From Leptolyngbya boryana PCC 6306 (GTDB lineage: Bacteria; Cyanobacteriota; Cyanobacteriia; Leptolyngbyales; Leptolyngbyaceae): 64,000 nt of DNA. Each line of letters begins with the position of its first letter. The stretch's first letter is position 1. The notes below the pieces were generated by a model that did not search any database, was not told the origin of the DNA, and was given only the letters and a program-made list of their open reading frames with translations. The stretch is from NCBI RefSeq assembly GCF_000353285.1, contig NZ_KB731324.1, positions 2,374,577-2,438,576 on the forward strand, written 5' to 3'. This document shows positions 9,461 to 18,032 of this stretch, in pieces. Both the position numbers and the translations under genes were made by a program.

Positions 9461-10039
9461 TTAGCGAAAAATGCGGCTGAGATCGAGTAAAAATCCGGGT
9501 AAAACGGTTTCGCCGGAGAGTGTGAGAGGGGATTGCAGCGTTTCAACAGGCTGACCTTGCCGATAAATTTTGACTTGTTCCGCTTGGGGGTCAATCAGCC
9601 AACCGAGGCGCACTCCATTGTCTATGTATTCCTGCATTTTGGCTTCTAGATCCACGATGTCGTCGGTGCGCGATCGTAGTTCAATCACAAAGTCAGGTGC
9701 GATCGGCGGAAAGCGTTCTTGCTGTTCTGAGGTTAGAGCATTCCAGCGATCGTGACTGATCCAAGCAACATCAGGCGATTTATTGGCTCCATTTGGCAAC
9801 TTAAAGATCGTCGAAGAATCAAACACAACTCCTAAATCAGCCTGACGATTCCAAAGCCCAACATCAGTTGTTAGATCAGCATTCCGTTTTCCAGTTCTTC
9901 CTCCCACGGGTGGCGTAACAATTAGCGCTCCGGTAGCTGTGGTTTCAATTCGGAGGTTTGGATTCTGCTGACAGAACTTGTAAAACTCGTCGTCGGTCAG
10001 TTCGATCGTGGGACGGAGATTGATGACGATTGCAGTCAT
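9461..10039 (-). CDS. Uma2 family (DUF820) endonuclease-like protein
   Basis: A 192-residue member of the Uma2/DUF820 family, which is strongly expanded in cyanobacteria and has the PD-(D/E)xK nuclease fold; the cellular role is unsettled. Visible core residues are SPDVAWIS near residue 88, then PDFVIELRSRTDD and DLEAKMQEYIDNGVRLGWLIDP, giving the D, E and K expected for metal binding. The length is normal for the family and it appears intact. It is a single gene between DUF3370 and the C15 peptidase gene with no partner antitoxin. Confidence 0.88.
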   Translation of the reverse strand: MTAIVINLRPTIELTDDEFYKFCQQNPNLRIETTATGALIVTPPVGGRTGKRNADLTTDVGLWNRQADLGVVFDSSTIFKLPNGANKSPDVAWISHDRWNALTSEQQERFPPIAPDFVIELRSRTDDIVDLEAKMQEYIDNGVRLGWLIDPQAEQVKIYRQGQPVETLQSPLTLSGETVLPGFLLDLSRIFR

Positions 10040-10118
10040 GGTATGCCTCGCTGAATCGATATTTTTAGAATGAGATTTCTGTGGGCAATTGTTACTGTCA
10101 GTTTTGCACAGGCAAGCT

Positions 10119-10628
10119 TTATATCAATCCATCGCACTGCGATCGAATGCGATCGAGAATGCTCAGAAAATCTTCAACGATCGCATTGTGATTTGCTGAA
10201 GTCAAAATTGGAACGTGAATAAACACACAGGGTTGATTTAGTTGGCAATGCTCTAGATATTTCAAAACGGAATAGTAGAGATAGTTACAAACGTAATCTC
10301 CTGCATCATGACTAATTTCAGTGGTAGTCGTTCCTTCGAGCAGAGTTTCTAGATTCAAGCGCGATCGCAGAATTTCGCTCTGAAATCTGCCATTAGATTC
10401 GATCGATAACTTTTGGCGCGATTCTGCCATTCCACAGCAAATAATGCCAGCAGGATTAAGCGTTTGAATTTGGGCGATCGTGACTTTCGGTGCGAGTTCA
10501 AAATCGACTGGGATGCTGCGTAGAAAATGACAGTCTTGGTGATCAGCGATCGCTTGAAGTAAATCATCCGATGAATTGGAGAGCTGGTGAGGCATCCAAG
10601 TCGAAAATGAGGTGAGGAGAATTTTCAT
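10119..10628 (-). CDS. Peptidase C15, pyroglutamyl-peptidase I-like
   Basis: A 169-residue cysteine peptidase expected to remove N-terminal pyroglutamate from peptides. The catalytic Cys is in HDAGDYVCNYLYYS, the catalytic Glu probably in KLSIESNGRF, and the His in CVFIHVPIL. The opening LLTSFSTWMPHQLSNSSDD corresponds to the usual FxPFxGxxxNPS segment but is divergent. At 169 residues it is shorter than the classical enzyme of about 215. It is divergent from hisH with only 49 bases between the start codons. Confidence 0.78.
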   Translation of the reverse strand: MKILLTSFSTWMPHQLSNSSDDLLQAIADHQDCHFLRSIPVDFELAPKVTIAQIQTLNPAGIICCGMAESRQKLSIESNGRFQSEILRSRLNLETLLEGTTTTEISHDAGDYVCNYLYYSVLKYLEHCQLNQPCVFIHVPILTSANHNAIVEDFLSILDRIRSQCDGLI

Positions 10629-10677
10629 CGTTCCAGATTGCTACTAGAATCTAAATATTAGATTGGAGGAATGAGCA

Positions 10678-11319
10678 ATGCCCACGATCGCGGTCATCGA
10701 TTACGATATGGGAAACTTGCACTCGGCTTGTAAAGGTCTGGATAATGCAGGTGCAACTACGATCGTGACGGACTCTGCCAAAGAAATCGAATCCGCAGAT
10801 GCGGTCGTGCTTCCAGGAGTGGGATCGTTTGATCCGGCGATGCAGCATTTGCGATCGCGCGATCTCGTTCAGCCGATTAAAGATGTGATTGCGAGTGGTA
10901 AGCCTTTTTTAGGAATTTGTTTAGGCTTGCAAATCTTGTTTGAGTCGAGCGAAGAAGGCAAAGAAGCTGGATTGGGAATTGTGCCAGGAGTTGTTAAGCG
11001 ATTTCATCATGAGCCTGATATCACGATTCCGCACATGGGCTGGAATCAATTAGAGTTCACTCAGCCAGATTGTGCCCTCTGGCAGCGCTTGGGTGAGAAG
11101 CCTTGGGTTTATTTTGTGCATTCCTACTATGTTGAGCCGACTGATCCGAGCATTCGGGCAGCAACGATTACGCATGGAACGCAAACTGTGACGGCTGCGA
11201 TCGCGAGAGATAATCTGATGGCAGTGCAGTTTCATCCAGAAAAATCCTCTACGGCTGGCTTGCAGTTGCTCTCGAACTTTGTTGAGCTAGTGAATCAACG
11301 TCAGCTATTGCAGGTATGA
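10678..11319 (+). CDS. hisH: Imidazole glycerol phosphate synthase glutaminase subunit HisH
   Basis: A 213-residue class I glutamine amidotransferase that supplies ammonia to HisF in histidine biosynthesis. The catalytic triad is visible as the Cys in PFLGICLGLQILFE and the His/Glu pair in VQFHPEKS near the C-terminus. The oxyanion segment is VLPGVGSFDPAM. A strong GGAGGA ribosome site precedes the ATG. Its stop overlaps the rsmD start in an ATGA arrangement, so these genes form a translationally coupled cluster; hisF is not in the window. Confidence 0.95.
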   Translation: MPTIAVIDYDMGNLHSACKGLDNAGATTIVTDSAKEIESADAVVLPGVGSFDPAMQHLRSRDLVQPIKDVIASGKPFLGICLGLQILFESSEEGKEAGLGIVPGVVKRFHHEPDITIPHMGWNQLEFTQPDCALWQRLGEKPWVYFVHSYYVEPTDPSIRAATITHGTQTVTAAIARDNLMAVQFHPEKSSTAGLQLLSNFVELVNQRQLLQV

Positions 11320-11849
11320 GTTTGCGAATTTACGGCAATCGATCTCTGAAAACGCTTCCAGGACAGGCGACTCGTCCAACGGTAGCACGGGTGCGCGAGG
11401 CAGTGTTTAACATTTGGCAAGGTACGATCGATCAATGTCGTTGGCTCGATCTTTGTGCTGGAAGTGGTTCGATGGGGGCGGAAGCGCTGTGTCGGGGAGC
11501 CGCGATCGTAGTTGGGATTGAACAGTCTCCCAAAGCTTGTGCTGTGATTGAGCAAAATTGGAAACAAGTTGCTAAGCCAGATCAGTCTTTTCAATTGTTA
11601 CGAGGGGATGTCGTCAAACAACTCAATCGCTTACAAGGGCAACAGTTCGATCGAATTTATTTTGATCCGCCTTATGCGAGCGATTTGTATGTTCCGGTCT
11701 TACAGTTGGTTGAGCAACTGAATCTACTTGCGCCCCACGGTGAGTTTGCGATCGAGCATAGTCCTGAGTATGAGTTACCAGATTCGGGATTTTCGATTGT
11801 TCGCCAGAAACGCTACGGTAACACTGCACTAACGTTTTATCAGCTATGA
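11316..11849 (+). CDS. rsmD: 16S rRNA (guanine(966)-N(2))-methyltransferase RsmD
   Basis: A 177-residue SAM-dependent methyltransferase that modifies G966 of 16S rRNA in the 30S subunit. The SAM-binding loop is LDLCAGSGSMGAEALCRGA and the catalytic motif is FDPPY (IYFDPPYASDLY). N-terminal RPTVARVREAVFNIW is the family signature. It overlaps hisH upstream and the next gene downstream by four bases each, so the three are likely read from one message. Confidence 0.93.
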   Translation: MSLRIYGNRSLKTLPGQATRPTVARVREAVFNIWQGTIDQCRWLDLCAGSGSMGAEALCRGAAIVVGIEQSPKACAVIEQNWKQVAKPDQSFQLLRGDVVKQLNRLQGQQFDRIYFDPPYASDLYVPVLQLVEQLNLLAPHGEFAIEHSPEYELPDSGFSIVRQKRYGNTALTFYQL

Positions 11850-12145
11850 ATTGGAAGCTTGTGACGTTGTTTGTTCTGACTGCTGCGCTGCCTGCCACGG
11901 CACTTCCACCGCCAGAAGATTTGCCTGAGGAAGTGGCGCGAACTGAGATTATTACAGAAGCGCGATCGCCGATTGATAATAAACGGCTAACGGCGGCTGA
12001 ATATGCTGATCTTCAGGCTCAACTTCAACAACGTCCGCCTGAAAATCCACGCGATCAGGTTTCACCGGAACTCAGAAGAACGATCGGGCTTTTGCGGTTA
12101 CGGAAGTTTATTAGAACGGTTTTTCCGTTTATCCCAATTCGCTAA
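11846..12145 (+). CDS. Small secreted conserved hypothetical protein
   Basis: A 99-residue protein with an N-terminal signal peptide (MNWKLVTLFVLTAALPATALP) and an acidic, Pro/Glu-rich mature part ending in the basic helix RRTIGLLRLRKFIRTVFPF. I recognise no enzymatic domain. Its start overlaps the rsmD stop (ATGA), which makes it very likely real, and it converges with the zinc-ribbon gene, their ends overlapping by 4 bases. Function unknown. Confidence 0.72.
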   Translation: MNWKLVTLFVLTAALPATALPPPEDLPEEVARTEIITEARSPIDNKRLTAAEYADLQAQLQQRPPENPRDQVSPELRRTIGLLRLRKFIRTVFPFIPIR

Positions 12146-12339
12146 CCATCCGGAAACTGCCAGCAAGCGATATGTTCGACCTGCTTGCTTCCACATTGAC
12201 AAGGTTCGGGCTTGGATGCAACCCATTCATAGTCACAGTCTCGACAATGACAGAGAATGTTATGTCGATCGGCTTCTGCAATTGCTAGCTGCCATTGATG
12301 CAATTCATCGGGTTTCAGTTGCCGTGGAATCTCTGGCAT
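12142..12339 (-). CDS. Small zinc-ribbon protein
   Basis: A 65-residue protein beginning MPEIPRQLKPDELHQW with a CHCRDCDYEW...CQCGS...C arrangement typical of a zinc ribbon. A longer reading frame extends to 12555, but the ATG at 12337-12339 is preceded by an excellent AGGAGAG ribosome site and the upstream 72 codons look non-coding. Function unknown; small zinc-ribbon proteins are common in cyanobacteria. Confidence 0.68.
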   Translation of the reverse strand: MPEIPRQLKPDELHQWQLAIAEADRHNILCHCRDCDYEWVASKPEPCQCGSKQVEHIACWQFPDG

Positions 12340-12564
12340 TGCGCTCTCCTGTTGCAAAAGCAGAAGCAGTTTCAAGACTATACTCCTACTTTTTCGCCAA
12401 ATTTCAAAGTTCTCGATCGTAAGGTTATCTCGAAGGATAGCAATTAAGAATTGCAGTCTCGTTGACTTCTCAAAACCATTGAGTTGTTGTAGTTCTAGGC
12501 TTTTGGCAAACCTTCCAGGGTTTTCGCTCCCGCTTCGGTTTGCCAGAAAAATCACGCCCTGATG

Positions 12565-13311
12565 CTAAACCGCTAAGAACCGCTGTACCACCTCATTACT
12601 CAACTCACTCGTCGATCCAGAAGCCACAATCCCACCCTTCTGCATCGCATAGTACCAATCCGCCTGACGCACAAAATGTAAATGCTGCTCAACCAGCAAC
12701 ACCGAAATCCCAGTCGTCTCAATAATCCGCCGCACCGCAGCTTCAATCTCCAGAATAATCGACGGCTGAATCCCCTCCGTCGGCTCATCTAGCACCAGCA
12801 ACCGCGGTTGACCCATCAAAGCCCGCGCGATCGCTAACTGCTGCTGTTGCCCACCGCTGAGATCCCCGCCCATCCGAGCCAGCATCGTCTTCAACACTGG
12901 GAACAACTCAAAAATCTCATCCGGAATGTCAGCCGTACGCTTCTTCGGTGGCAACGCCTCCATTCCCAACATCAAATTCTCCTTCACCGTCAGCCGAGGA
13001 ATCACCTCCCGCCCCTGCGGCACATAGCCAATCCCCAACCGAGCACGCTGATCCGGAGTCTTCATCGTAATCGCCTCACCACCCAGATCGATCGTTCCTC
13101 GGCGCGGCTTCAGCAACCCCATAATCGACTTCAAAAGCGTCGTCTTTCCCACCCCATTGCGCCCAATCAGACAGACCATCTTGCCCGGATGCACCGTCAT
13201 ATCCACATCCCGCAAAATATGACTCTCGCCATAGTACACATTCAATCCCGACACCTGAAGCATCGGAACCGCAATGTCCATTCCCATTGGTTCTAACGTT
13301 GTATTCGTCAT
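12565..13311 (-). CDS. urtE: Urea ABC transporter ATP-binding subunit UrtE
   Basis: A 248-residue LivF-type ATPase energising high-affinity urea uptake. Walker A is GRNGVGKTT, the signature is LSGGQQQQLAIARAL, Walker B is LLVLDEPTEG, and the switch His is in VEQHLHF. It is the last gene of urtABCDE, starting 6 bases after urtD ends. An internal Met (MDIAVPM, residue 11) is an alternative start. Assignment to urea rather than branched-chain amino acids rests on the five-gene order, the UrtA partner, the NtcA site and neighbouring ureG. Confidence 0.92.
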   Translation of the reverse strand: MTNTTLEPMGMDIAVPMLQVSGLNVYYGESHILRDVDMTVHPGKMVCLIGRNGVGKTTLLKSIMGLLKPRRGTIDLGGEAITMKTPDQRARLGIGYVPQGREVIPRLTVKENLMLGMEALPPKKRTADIPDEIFELFPVLKTMLARMGGDLSGGQQQQLAIARALMGQPRLLVLDEPTEGIQPSIILEIEAAVRRIIETTGISVLLVEQHLHFVRQADWYYAMQKGGIVASGSTSELSNEVVQRFLAV

Positions 13312-13317
13312 AGTAAA

Positions 13318-14073
13318 TTACGCAGCGTGATCTTCTTGTTGCCCTAGATATACTTCAATGACTCGCGGATCGTTTTGTACCTCATCCATCGAACCCTCAC
13401 ACAGCACACTGCCTTGATGCAGCACCGTGACCTTTCGAGCAATCTGTCGGACAAACTCCATATCGTGTTCGATCACAATAATCGAATGACTCTCAGCCAG
13501 CGCCAGTAACAGATCCCCCACCTTCTCGGTTTCTTCATCCGTTAACCCTGCAACTGGCTCATCGACTAACAGCAAATCCGGAGACTGAGCCACCAACATG
13601 CCAATCTCTAACCGCTGCTTCTCTCCATGAGACAGCAACGCCGCCTTGATATCCGCTTTGAGATCTAGCCCGATCGTTTCGAGTAGCCCAGACACCGTTC
13701 GCCGTTCCGCAGCCGGAGTTTTTCCAACGATCGCATTCCAGATATTCTTATCGCGCGTACAAGAAAGCTCCAAATTCTCACGCGGAGTCAAATTTAGATA
13801 CACCCTCGGCGTTTGAAACTTTCGCCCCACACCTAACCGCGCAATCTGGTGTTCTTTGAGACCTTTTGTGTTTCGACCTTGAAAGTAGACCGTTCCAACC
13901 GTCGGCTGCACCTTCCCAGTAATCGTATCCAAAAAGGTCGTTTTTCCGGCTCCATTCGGTCCAATCACCACCCGCAACTCGCCCGCATCCAGGTCAAAAT
14001 TCAGGTCATTGATCGCCTTAAAGCCATCAAAACTAACGGTCAGATTTTCGATTTGCAAGATTTTCTCGCTCAT
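13318..14073 (-). CDS. urtD: Urea ABC transporter ATP-binding subunit UrtD
   Basis: A 251-residue LivG-type ATPase, second nucleotide-binding subunit of the urea importer. Walker A is GPNGAGKTTFLD; the signature is the UrtD-typical LLSHGEKQRLEIGMLVAQ; Walker B is LLLVDEPVAGLTDEE; the switch His is in VIEHDMEFVRQ. The start MSEKILQIENL lies inside the last 41 bases of urtC, implying translational coupling. Confidence 0.93.
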   Translation of the reverse strand: MSEKILQIENLTVSFDGFKAINDLNFDLDAGELRVVIGPNGAGKTTFLDTITGKVQPTVGTVYFQGRNTKGLKEHQIARLGVGRKFQTPRVYLNLTPRENLELSCTRDKNIWNAIVGKTPAAERRTVSGLLETIGLDLKADIKAALLSHGEKQRLEIGMLVAQSPDLLLVDEPVAGLTDEETEKVGDLLLALAESHSIIVIEHDMEFVRQIARKVTVLHQGSVLCEGSMDEVQNDPRVIEVYLGQQEDHAA

Positions 14074-15208
14074 ATTGCACTTCCGGATCTTCTTCTAAAC
14101 TTGGGTAGGTCATCAGGTAGCGTTTGCCAAGAATTCGCGATCGCACAAGCTCTAAGCCTTCATTGCGAATCCAGCCCACCAATCCACCCGGCAGCACCGT
14201 CACAACTGTGAGGAACAATGCACCTTGGAAAAAATACCAAACCTGGGGAAACTGTTCACTCAGCACGCTCTTAGCAAAGTTCACAATCAAAGCACCCAAA
14301 ATCGCGCCGACTAAACTCGCCCGACCGCCGACTGCCACCCAGATCACCATCTCGATCGAGAAAGCAATGTCCATCGACTTGGGCGAAATGATCCCAGACT
14401 GCACCGTGAACAATGCACCTGCGACCCCCGCAAGTCCCGCAGAAATCGCAAACACCAACACCTTAAATGCCGTCGGGTCATACCCAGAAAATCGCAAGCG
14501 CGGTTCATCATCCCGAACTGCAACCAGTAACCGTCCCAATCGACCACTCGTGAGCCATCGACACAGTGCATAAGCGCCCACCAGCAACCAGACCGTCAGC
14601 ATGTAGAACACCCACTGCACTTCGGGCGAACCTACCGCTTGTCCAAAAATAGTCGCCGTATCCGTCTTCAATCCATTCGTTCCATTGATCAACTTTTGTT
14701 GACCATTGAAGAAGTTGAAAAATACGATCAAAGCCGCTTGCGTCAAAATCGAAAAGTAAACGCCCCGAATCCGATTTCGGAACACCAGATAGCCTAGCAC
14801 TGCCGCCACGACCGTCGGCAACAAGACGATCGCAAAGACCGTAAACGGCAGCGAGTAAAACGGCAACCAAAAAGCTGGCAGTTCAGTGACGCCATAGAGA
14901 CTGAAAAATTCAGGAAGTTGTCCGGCGGGAATTTGCAACTGCAAATACATTGCCAAACTATAGCCACCGAGCGCAAAAAACAATCCGTGACCCAAGCTCA
15001 AAATGCCAGTGTAGCCCCAGATTAAATCAATCCCTAACGCCACAATTGCTAACGCTAAAAACCGCCCGAGCAAATTCACGCGAAAGGCTTGACCCACGCC
15101 GACTAACAAAGGCGGAATCACAAAGATCAGCAAGAGCGCGATCGCAATCACAAGTCCAACTTCGATTGCAAACGATTTCGTTTTCCACCAAGGAATTTCC
15201 CTTTTCAC
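14033..15208 (-). CDS. urtC: Urea ABC transporter permease UrtC
   Basis: A 391-residue LivM-type permease with about nine to ten hydrophobic segments. The conserved GYTGILSLGHGLFFALGGY loop is near residue 65, and the cytoplasmic coupling segment is near GRLLVAVRDDEPRLRFSGYD. The C-terminal tail (PSLEEDPEVQYERENLANRKSD) is hydrophilic and overlaps the start of urtD. It lies 15 bases downstream of urtB. Confidence 0.93.
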   Translation of the reverse strand: MKREIPWWKTKSFAIEVGLVIAIALLLIFVIPPLLVGVGQAFRVNLLGRFLALAIVALGIDLIWGYTGILSLGHGLFFALGGYSLAMYLQLQIPAGQLPEFFSLYGVTELPAFWLPFYSLPFTVFAIVLLPTVVAAVLGYLVFRNRIRGVYFSILTQAALIVFFNFFNGQQKLINGTNGLKTDTATIFGQAVGSPEVQWVFYMLTVWLLVGAYALCRWLTSGRLGRLLVAVRDDEPRLRFSGYDPTAFKVLVFAISAGLAGVAGALFTVQSGIISPKSMDIAFSIEMVIWVAVGGRASLVGAILGALIVNFAKSVLSEQFPQVWYFFQGALFLTVVTVLPGGLVGWIRNEGLELVRSRILGKRYLMTYPSLEEDPEVQYERENLANRKSDR

Positions 15209-15223
15209 AACGTCATCCTCTTT

Positions 15224-16396
15224 TTAAGCATCCACCGTTCGACCCTTTTGCGGGAACAGTCCAGCCGGGCGGAACTGTAGAAACACAATAATTAATGCAA
15301 AGACCATCACCTTTGCCATGCTGATCGTTGAGAAGAACCGAAAGAATTCAGCCAACGGCGGAAAGAAACTAAACGCATCGACTAACAAGTTCGAGCCAAT
15401 AATATAGTTCGCGGTTCCGATCGCCAGTGCTGCGATAATACTGCCGACTAACTTACCAACCCCACCCACGACGACCACCATAAAGGTATCGACGATGTAG
15501 TTCTGTCCCGTATTAGGACCAACTGATCCGAGCAAACTCACCGCACATCCCGCGACTCCAGCTAGCCCAGACCCGATCGCAAATGCCAAAGCATCCACTT
15601 TCTGCGTCGGAATTCCGAGACAAGCACTCATGCTGCGATTCTGCGTGACCGCACGAATTCGCAAGCCCCAGGACGTTTGATTTAAAAACCAATACACGCC
15701 AAACAAACACGCGATCGTCAAGACAATAATAAAAATCCGAGCATAGGAAAGCTGTGTGTCCGCGATCGACAATCCACCCCGCAACCATCGCGGAGCCGTC
15801 ACATCCACGTTTTGCGCGCCAAACCACGGTTTGGTCATCAGCAGCCCATACGCTTGACCTAAATAATTTCCGAGCGAGAGCGCGATCCCAGCCGAGATCG
15901 GCAGTAAAAGCGCGATCGCCCACCCTCGAAATTGCTCAAAATTCGGGCGTTTTGCTAAAAACCACAGTCCCCCGAAGAAGAACGCACAGAAGACAATCAA
16001 CCCAATTACAAATTGCCAACTCACACTGCGAACCAACTGCTGCAAGATCAAGCTCACACCCCACGTTGCCAGCAGCGTTTCCAGCGGTCGCCCATACAAA
16101 TATCGAATCACCCCACGCTCTAGCACCACGCCAAATATGGCAGTCACAATAAACGCTGCGATCAAAGCAACAAAGATATAGGCATCAAACCAAATGCCAC
16201 CCAACGGCTTCAGGGCATTTTGCACCACAAAAGTTGTGTAAGCGCCGAGCATCATTAACTCACCGTGCGCCATGTTGATCACACCCATGAGTCCAAAGAC
16301 GATCGCCAGTCCCAATGCTGCAAGTAACAGTACTGAACCTAGGCTTAGCCCACTGAACAATCCATTCAAAAGTCCTGATAGCAAAATCTCCTCCAA
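15224..16396 (-). CDS. urtB: Urea ABC transporter permease UrtB
   Basis: A 390-residue LivH-type permease forming the channel with UrtC. The motif GVINMAHGELMMLGAYT near residue 35 and GLRIRAVTQNRSMSACLGI near residue 230 are family hallmarks, with GVGKLVGSIIAAL after them. It has about nine to ten membrane segments. The gap to urtA (about 128 bases) contains a large palindromic repeat that could attenuate read-through from urtA and lower transporter-core expression relative to the binding protein. Confidence 0.93.
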   Translation of the reverse strand: MEEILLSGLLNGLFSGLSLGSVLLLAALGLAIVFGLMGVINMAHGELMMLGAYTTFVVQNALKPLGGIWFDAYIFVALIAAFIVTAIFGVVLERGVIRYLYGRPLETLLATWGVSLILQQLVRSVSWQFVIGLIVFCAFFFGGLWFLAKRPNFEQFRGWAIALLLPISAGIALSLGNYLGQAYGLLMTKPWFGAQNVDVTAPRWLRGGLSIADTQLSYARIFIIVLTIACLFGVYWFLNQTSWGLRIRAVTQNRSMSACLGIPTQKVDALAFAIGSGLAGVAGCAVSLLGSVGPNTGQNYIVDTFMVVVVGGVGKLVGSIIAALAIGTANYIIGSNLLVDAFSFFPPLAEFFRFFSTISMAKVMVFALIIVFLQFRPAGLFPQKGRTVDA

Positions 16397-16413
16397 GTCG
16401 GTATGACAGAAAT

Positions 16414-16499
16414 GAGGAAGTAGGGAGTGAGGAGTGGGGAGTGGGAAACGGAATCGTACAATTCTTTCCCTACTCCCTACTCCCCACTCCCTACCTCTG
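16414..16499. repeat. GA/TC-rich palindromic repeat, copy 2
   Basis: The left arm (about 16414-16445) is a run of GGGAGT-type units and the right arm (16466-16498) its near-complement of CTCCC units, giving a stem of about 30 base pairs with a loop near 20. It is the longest of five related copies in the window. It sits inside the urt operon between urtA and urtB, where it could stabilise the urtA message or partially terminate transcription. Confidence 0.7.
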
Positions 16500-16524
16500 T
16501 GACATGAGACAGAGCCATCAATCC

Positions 16525-17850
16525 CTAGGTTGTCAGCTTGAACTTCCCACCTTTCGCCGGATCAGACCAATCACAGGAGAAGCCTTTCGTTTCTGCAACA
16601 AACTGATTCCAAGGCAACGGTTTCACCGCTTCCTTGCCTTCGGAAACAATCTTGAACAGCGCATCATCTCCAACTTCACCAATCCGGACAAACTTCGACA
16701 AGTGGTGGTTCGAGTTCATGGTGACTTTTCCTTCGGGTGCATCGAAGGTCTGACCATACGCGGCTGCTTTCACTTTATCGAGATCATCAGCGGTTCCTGC
16801 TTTCTCAACGGATTGCTTCCACAGATAAACCATGATGTAAGCAGCTTCCATCGGGTCGTTCACGACTCGATCGTTGCCATACTTCGCCTTGAATGCTTGC
16901 ACAAACTTTTGGCTAGCAGGTGTATTCACCGTTTGGAAGTAGTTCCATGCTGCATAGTGACCTTTGAGGTATTCAACCCCGATCGCTTTAACTTCTTCTT
17001 CTGCAATACTCACCGACATCGAAGGATACTTGTCAGGTGTCAAGCCAGATGCTTGCAGCTCTTTGAAGAATGCAACGTTCGTGTCGCCGTTCAAGCTGTT
17101 GTAGATCACGCCGCCATTCGGAAGCGCTTGCTTGATTTTGTCTACAACCGATTTGACTTCGGTGTTGCCTAAGGGAATGTAGTCTTCCCCTTTCACCGTT
17201 CCGCCTTGAGCTGCTAACTGAGCTTTGATGATCGTATTTGCAGTTCTGGGGAAGACATAGTCTGAACCCACCAAGAAGAACTCTTTGCCCTTGTTCTGCA
17301 ACAACCATTCGACCGAAGGTTCGATCTGTTGGTTGGGAGCAGCACCCGTATAGAACACATTGTTAGAGCATTCTTGCCCTTCATACTGCACGGGATACCA
17401 GAGCAAGTGTTTTTTCGATTCAAACACAGGCAGTACCGCTTTCCGGCTTGCTGAAGTCCAGCAACCAAAGACCGTTGCCACCTTGTCTTGATCGATCAAT
17501 TTCTTCGCTTTCTCAGCAAAGGTTGGCCAATCCGAGTTGCCATCTTCAACGACCGCTTCGATCTGCTTGCCTAACACACCGCCCGCTTTGTTGATCTCCT
17601 CGATCGCTAATTGCTCAGCATCGACGACACTCTTTTCAGAGATCGCCATCGTGCCAGAGAGCGAGTGCAAGATTCCCACCTTGATCGTGTTGCCCGATGC
17701 TGCGGTATTGGCAGCAGGAGAAGCAGCAGGAGAAGAACCTGAACTTGAACCCGTTGAAGCTGTGGGCGCTCCGCACGATTTCAACAAAATACTCCCTGCA
17801 AGAGTGGAGCCAAAAACAATAAATTCACGCCGTCCGAATGAGTTTGTCAT
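16525..17850 (-). CDS. urtA: Urea ABC transporter substrate-binding lipoprotein UrtA
   Basis: A 441-residue periplasmic binding protein for urea. I chose the ATG at 17848-17850 (MTNSFGRREFIVFG) over a longer frame reaching 17901. The N-terminus combines a twin-arginine-like GRREFIVFG with a lipobox (SILLKSC), so it is probably a Tat-exported lipoprotein. After a Ser/Ala-rich linker, IKVGILHSLSGTMAISE opens the Peripla_BP fold, and LWYPVQYEGQECSNN is characteristic of UrtA. First gene of urtABCDE, behind an NtcA-type promoter. Confidence 0.95.
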   Translation of the reverse strand: MTNSFGRREFIVFGSTLAGSILLKSCGAPTASTGSSSGSSPAASPAANTAASGNTIKVGILHSLSGTMAISEKSVVDAEQLAIEEINKAGGVLGKQIEAVVEDGNSDWPTFAEKAKKLIDQDKVATVFGCWTSASRKAVLPVFESKKHLLWYPVQYEGQECSNNVFYTGAAPNQQIEPSVEWLLQNKGKEFFLVGSDYVFPRTANTIIKAQLAAQGGTVKGEDYIPLGNTEVKSVVDKIKQALPNGGVIYNSLNGDTNVAFFKELQASGLTPDKYPSMSVSIAEEEVKAIGVEYLKGHYAAWNYFQTVNTPASQKFVQAFKAKYGNDRVVNDPMEAAYIMVYLWKQSVEKAGTADDLDKVKAAAYGQTFDAPEGKVTMNSNHHLSKFVRIGEVGDDALFKIVSEGKEAVKPLPWNQFVAETKGFSCDWSDPAKGGKFKLTT

Positions 17851-17971
17851 AGTCCAAAGTAGTGACGTATTGAACCAAGCAAGAGCGATCGAACAATCCA
17901 AAAAAGATTGGCTCTGCGAAGGAGCGAGTCGCAGAGATGTCGCGATTTCAAGCTTCAGTAATATCTCTGAA

Positions 17972-17977
17972 ATACTA
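17972..17977 (-). promoter_or_regulatory. urtA -10 hexamer (TAGTAT)
   Basis: On the minus strand TAGTAT fits the TAN3T consensus and lies exactly 23 bases after the NtcA box, the spacing expected for class II NtcA-activated promoters. Transcription would start near 17965, leaving a leader of about 115 bases before the urtA ATG. Confidence 0.75.
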
Positions 17978-18000
17978 GGGCTTGTGTTCTGGCAAGAATT

Positions 18001-18014
18001 GTATTGAGGACTAC
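18001..18014 (-). promoter_or_regulatory. NtcA binding site (GTAN8TAC) for urtABCDE
   Basis: A perfect GTA-N8-TAC palindrome, extended to TTGTA-N8-TACAA on both sides. NtcA is the global nitrogen regulator of cyanobacteria and activates urt operons when combined nitrogen is scarce. The site is 18 bases beyond the ureG stop codon and is followed at the canonical distance by a -10 hexamer reading toward urtA. The call rests on consensus and spacing. Confidence 0.85.
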
Positions 18015-18032
18015 AATTTAAGGGTTATTTTG

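Noticed and set aside
9461-10039. Uma2 gene as part of a toxin-antitoxin pair
   Set aside because: No small partner gene lies next to it; Uma2 genes are commonly solitary in cyanobacteria.
12340-12555. N-terminal extension of the zinc-ribbon gene
   Set aside because: A strong AGGAGAG site precedes the ATG at 12339, and the extension has no coding character.
17972-18014. The NtcA site as a regulator of ureG
   Set aside because: It lies downstream of the ureG stop and its -10 reads away from ureG toward urtA.
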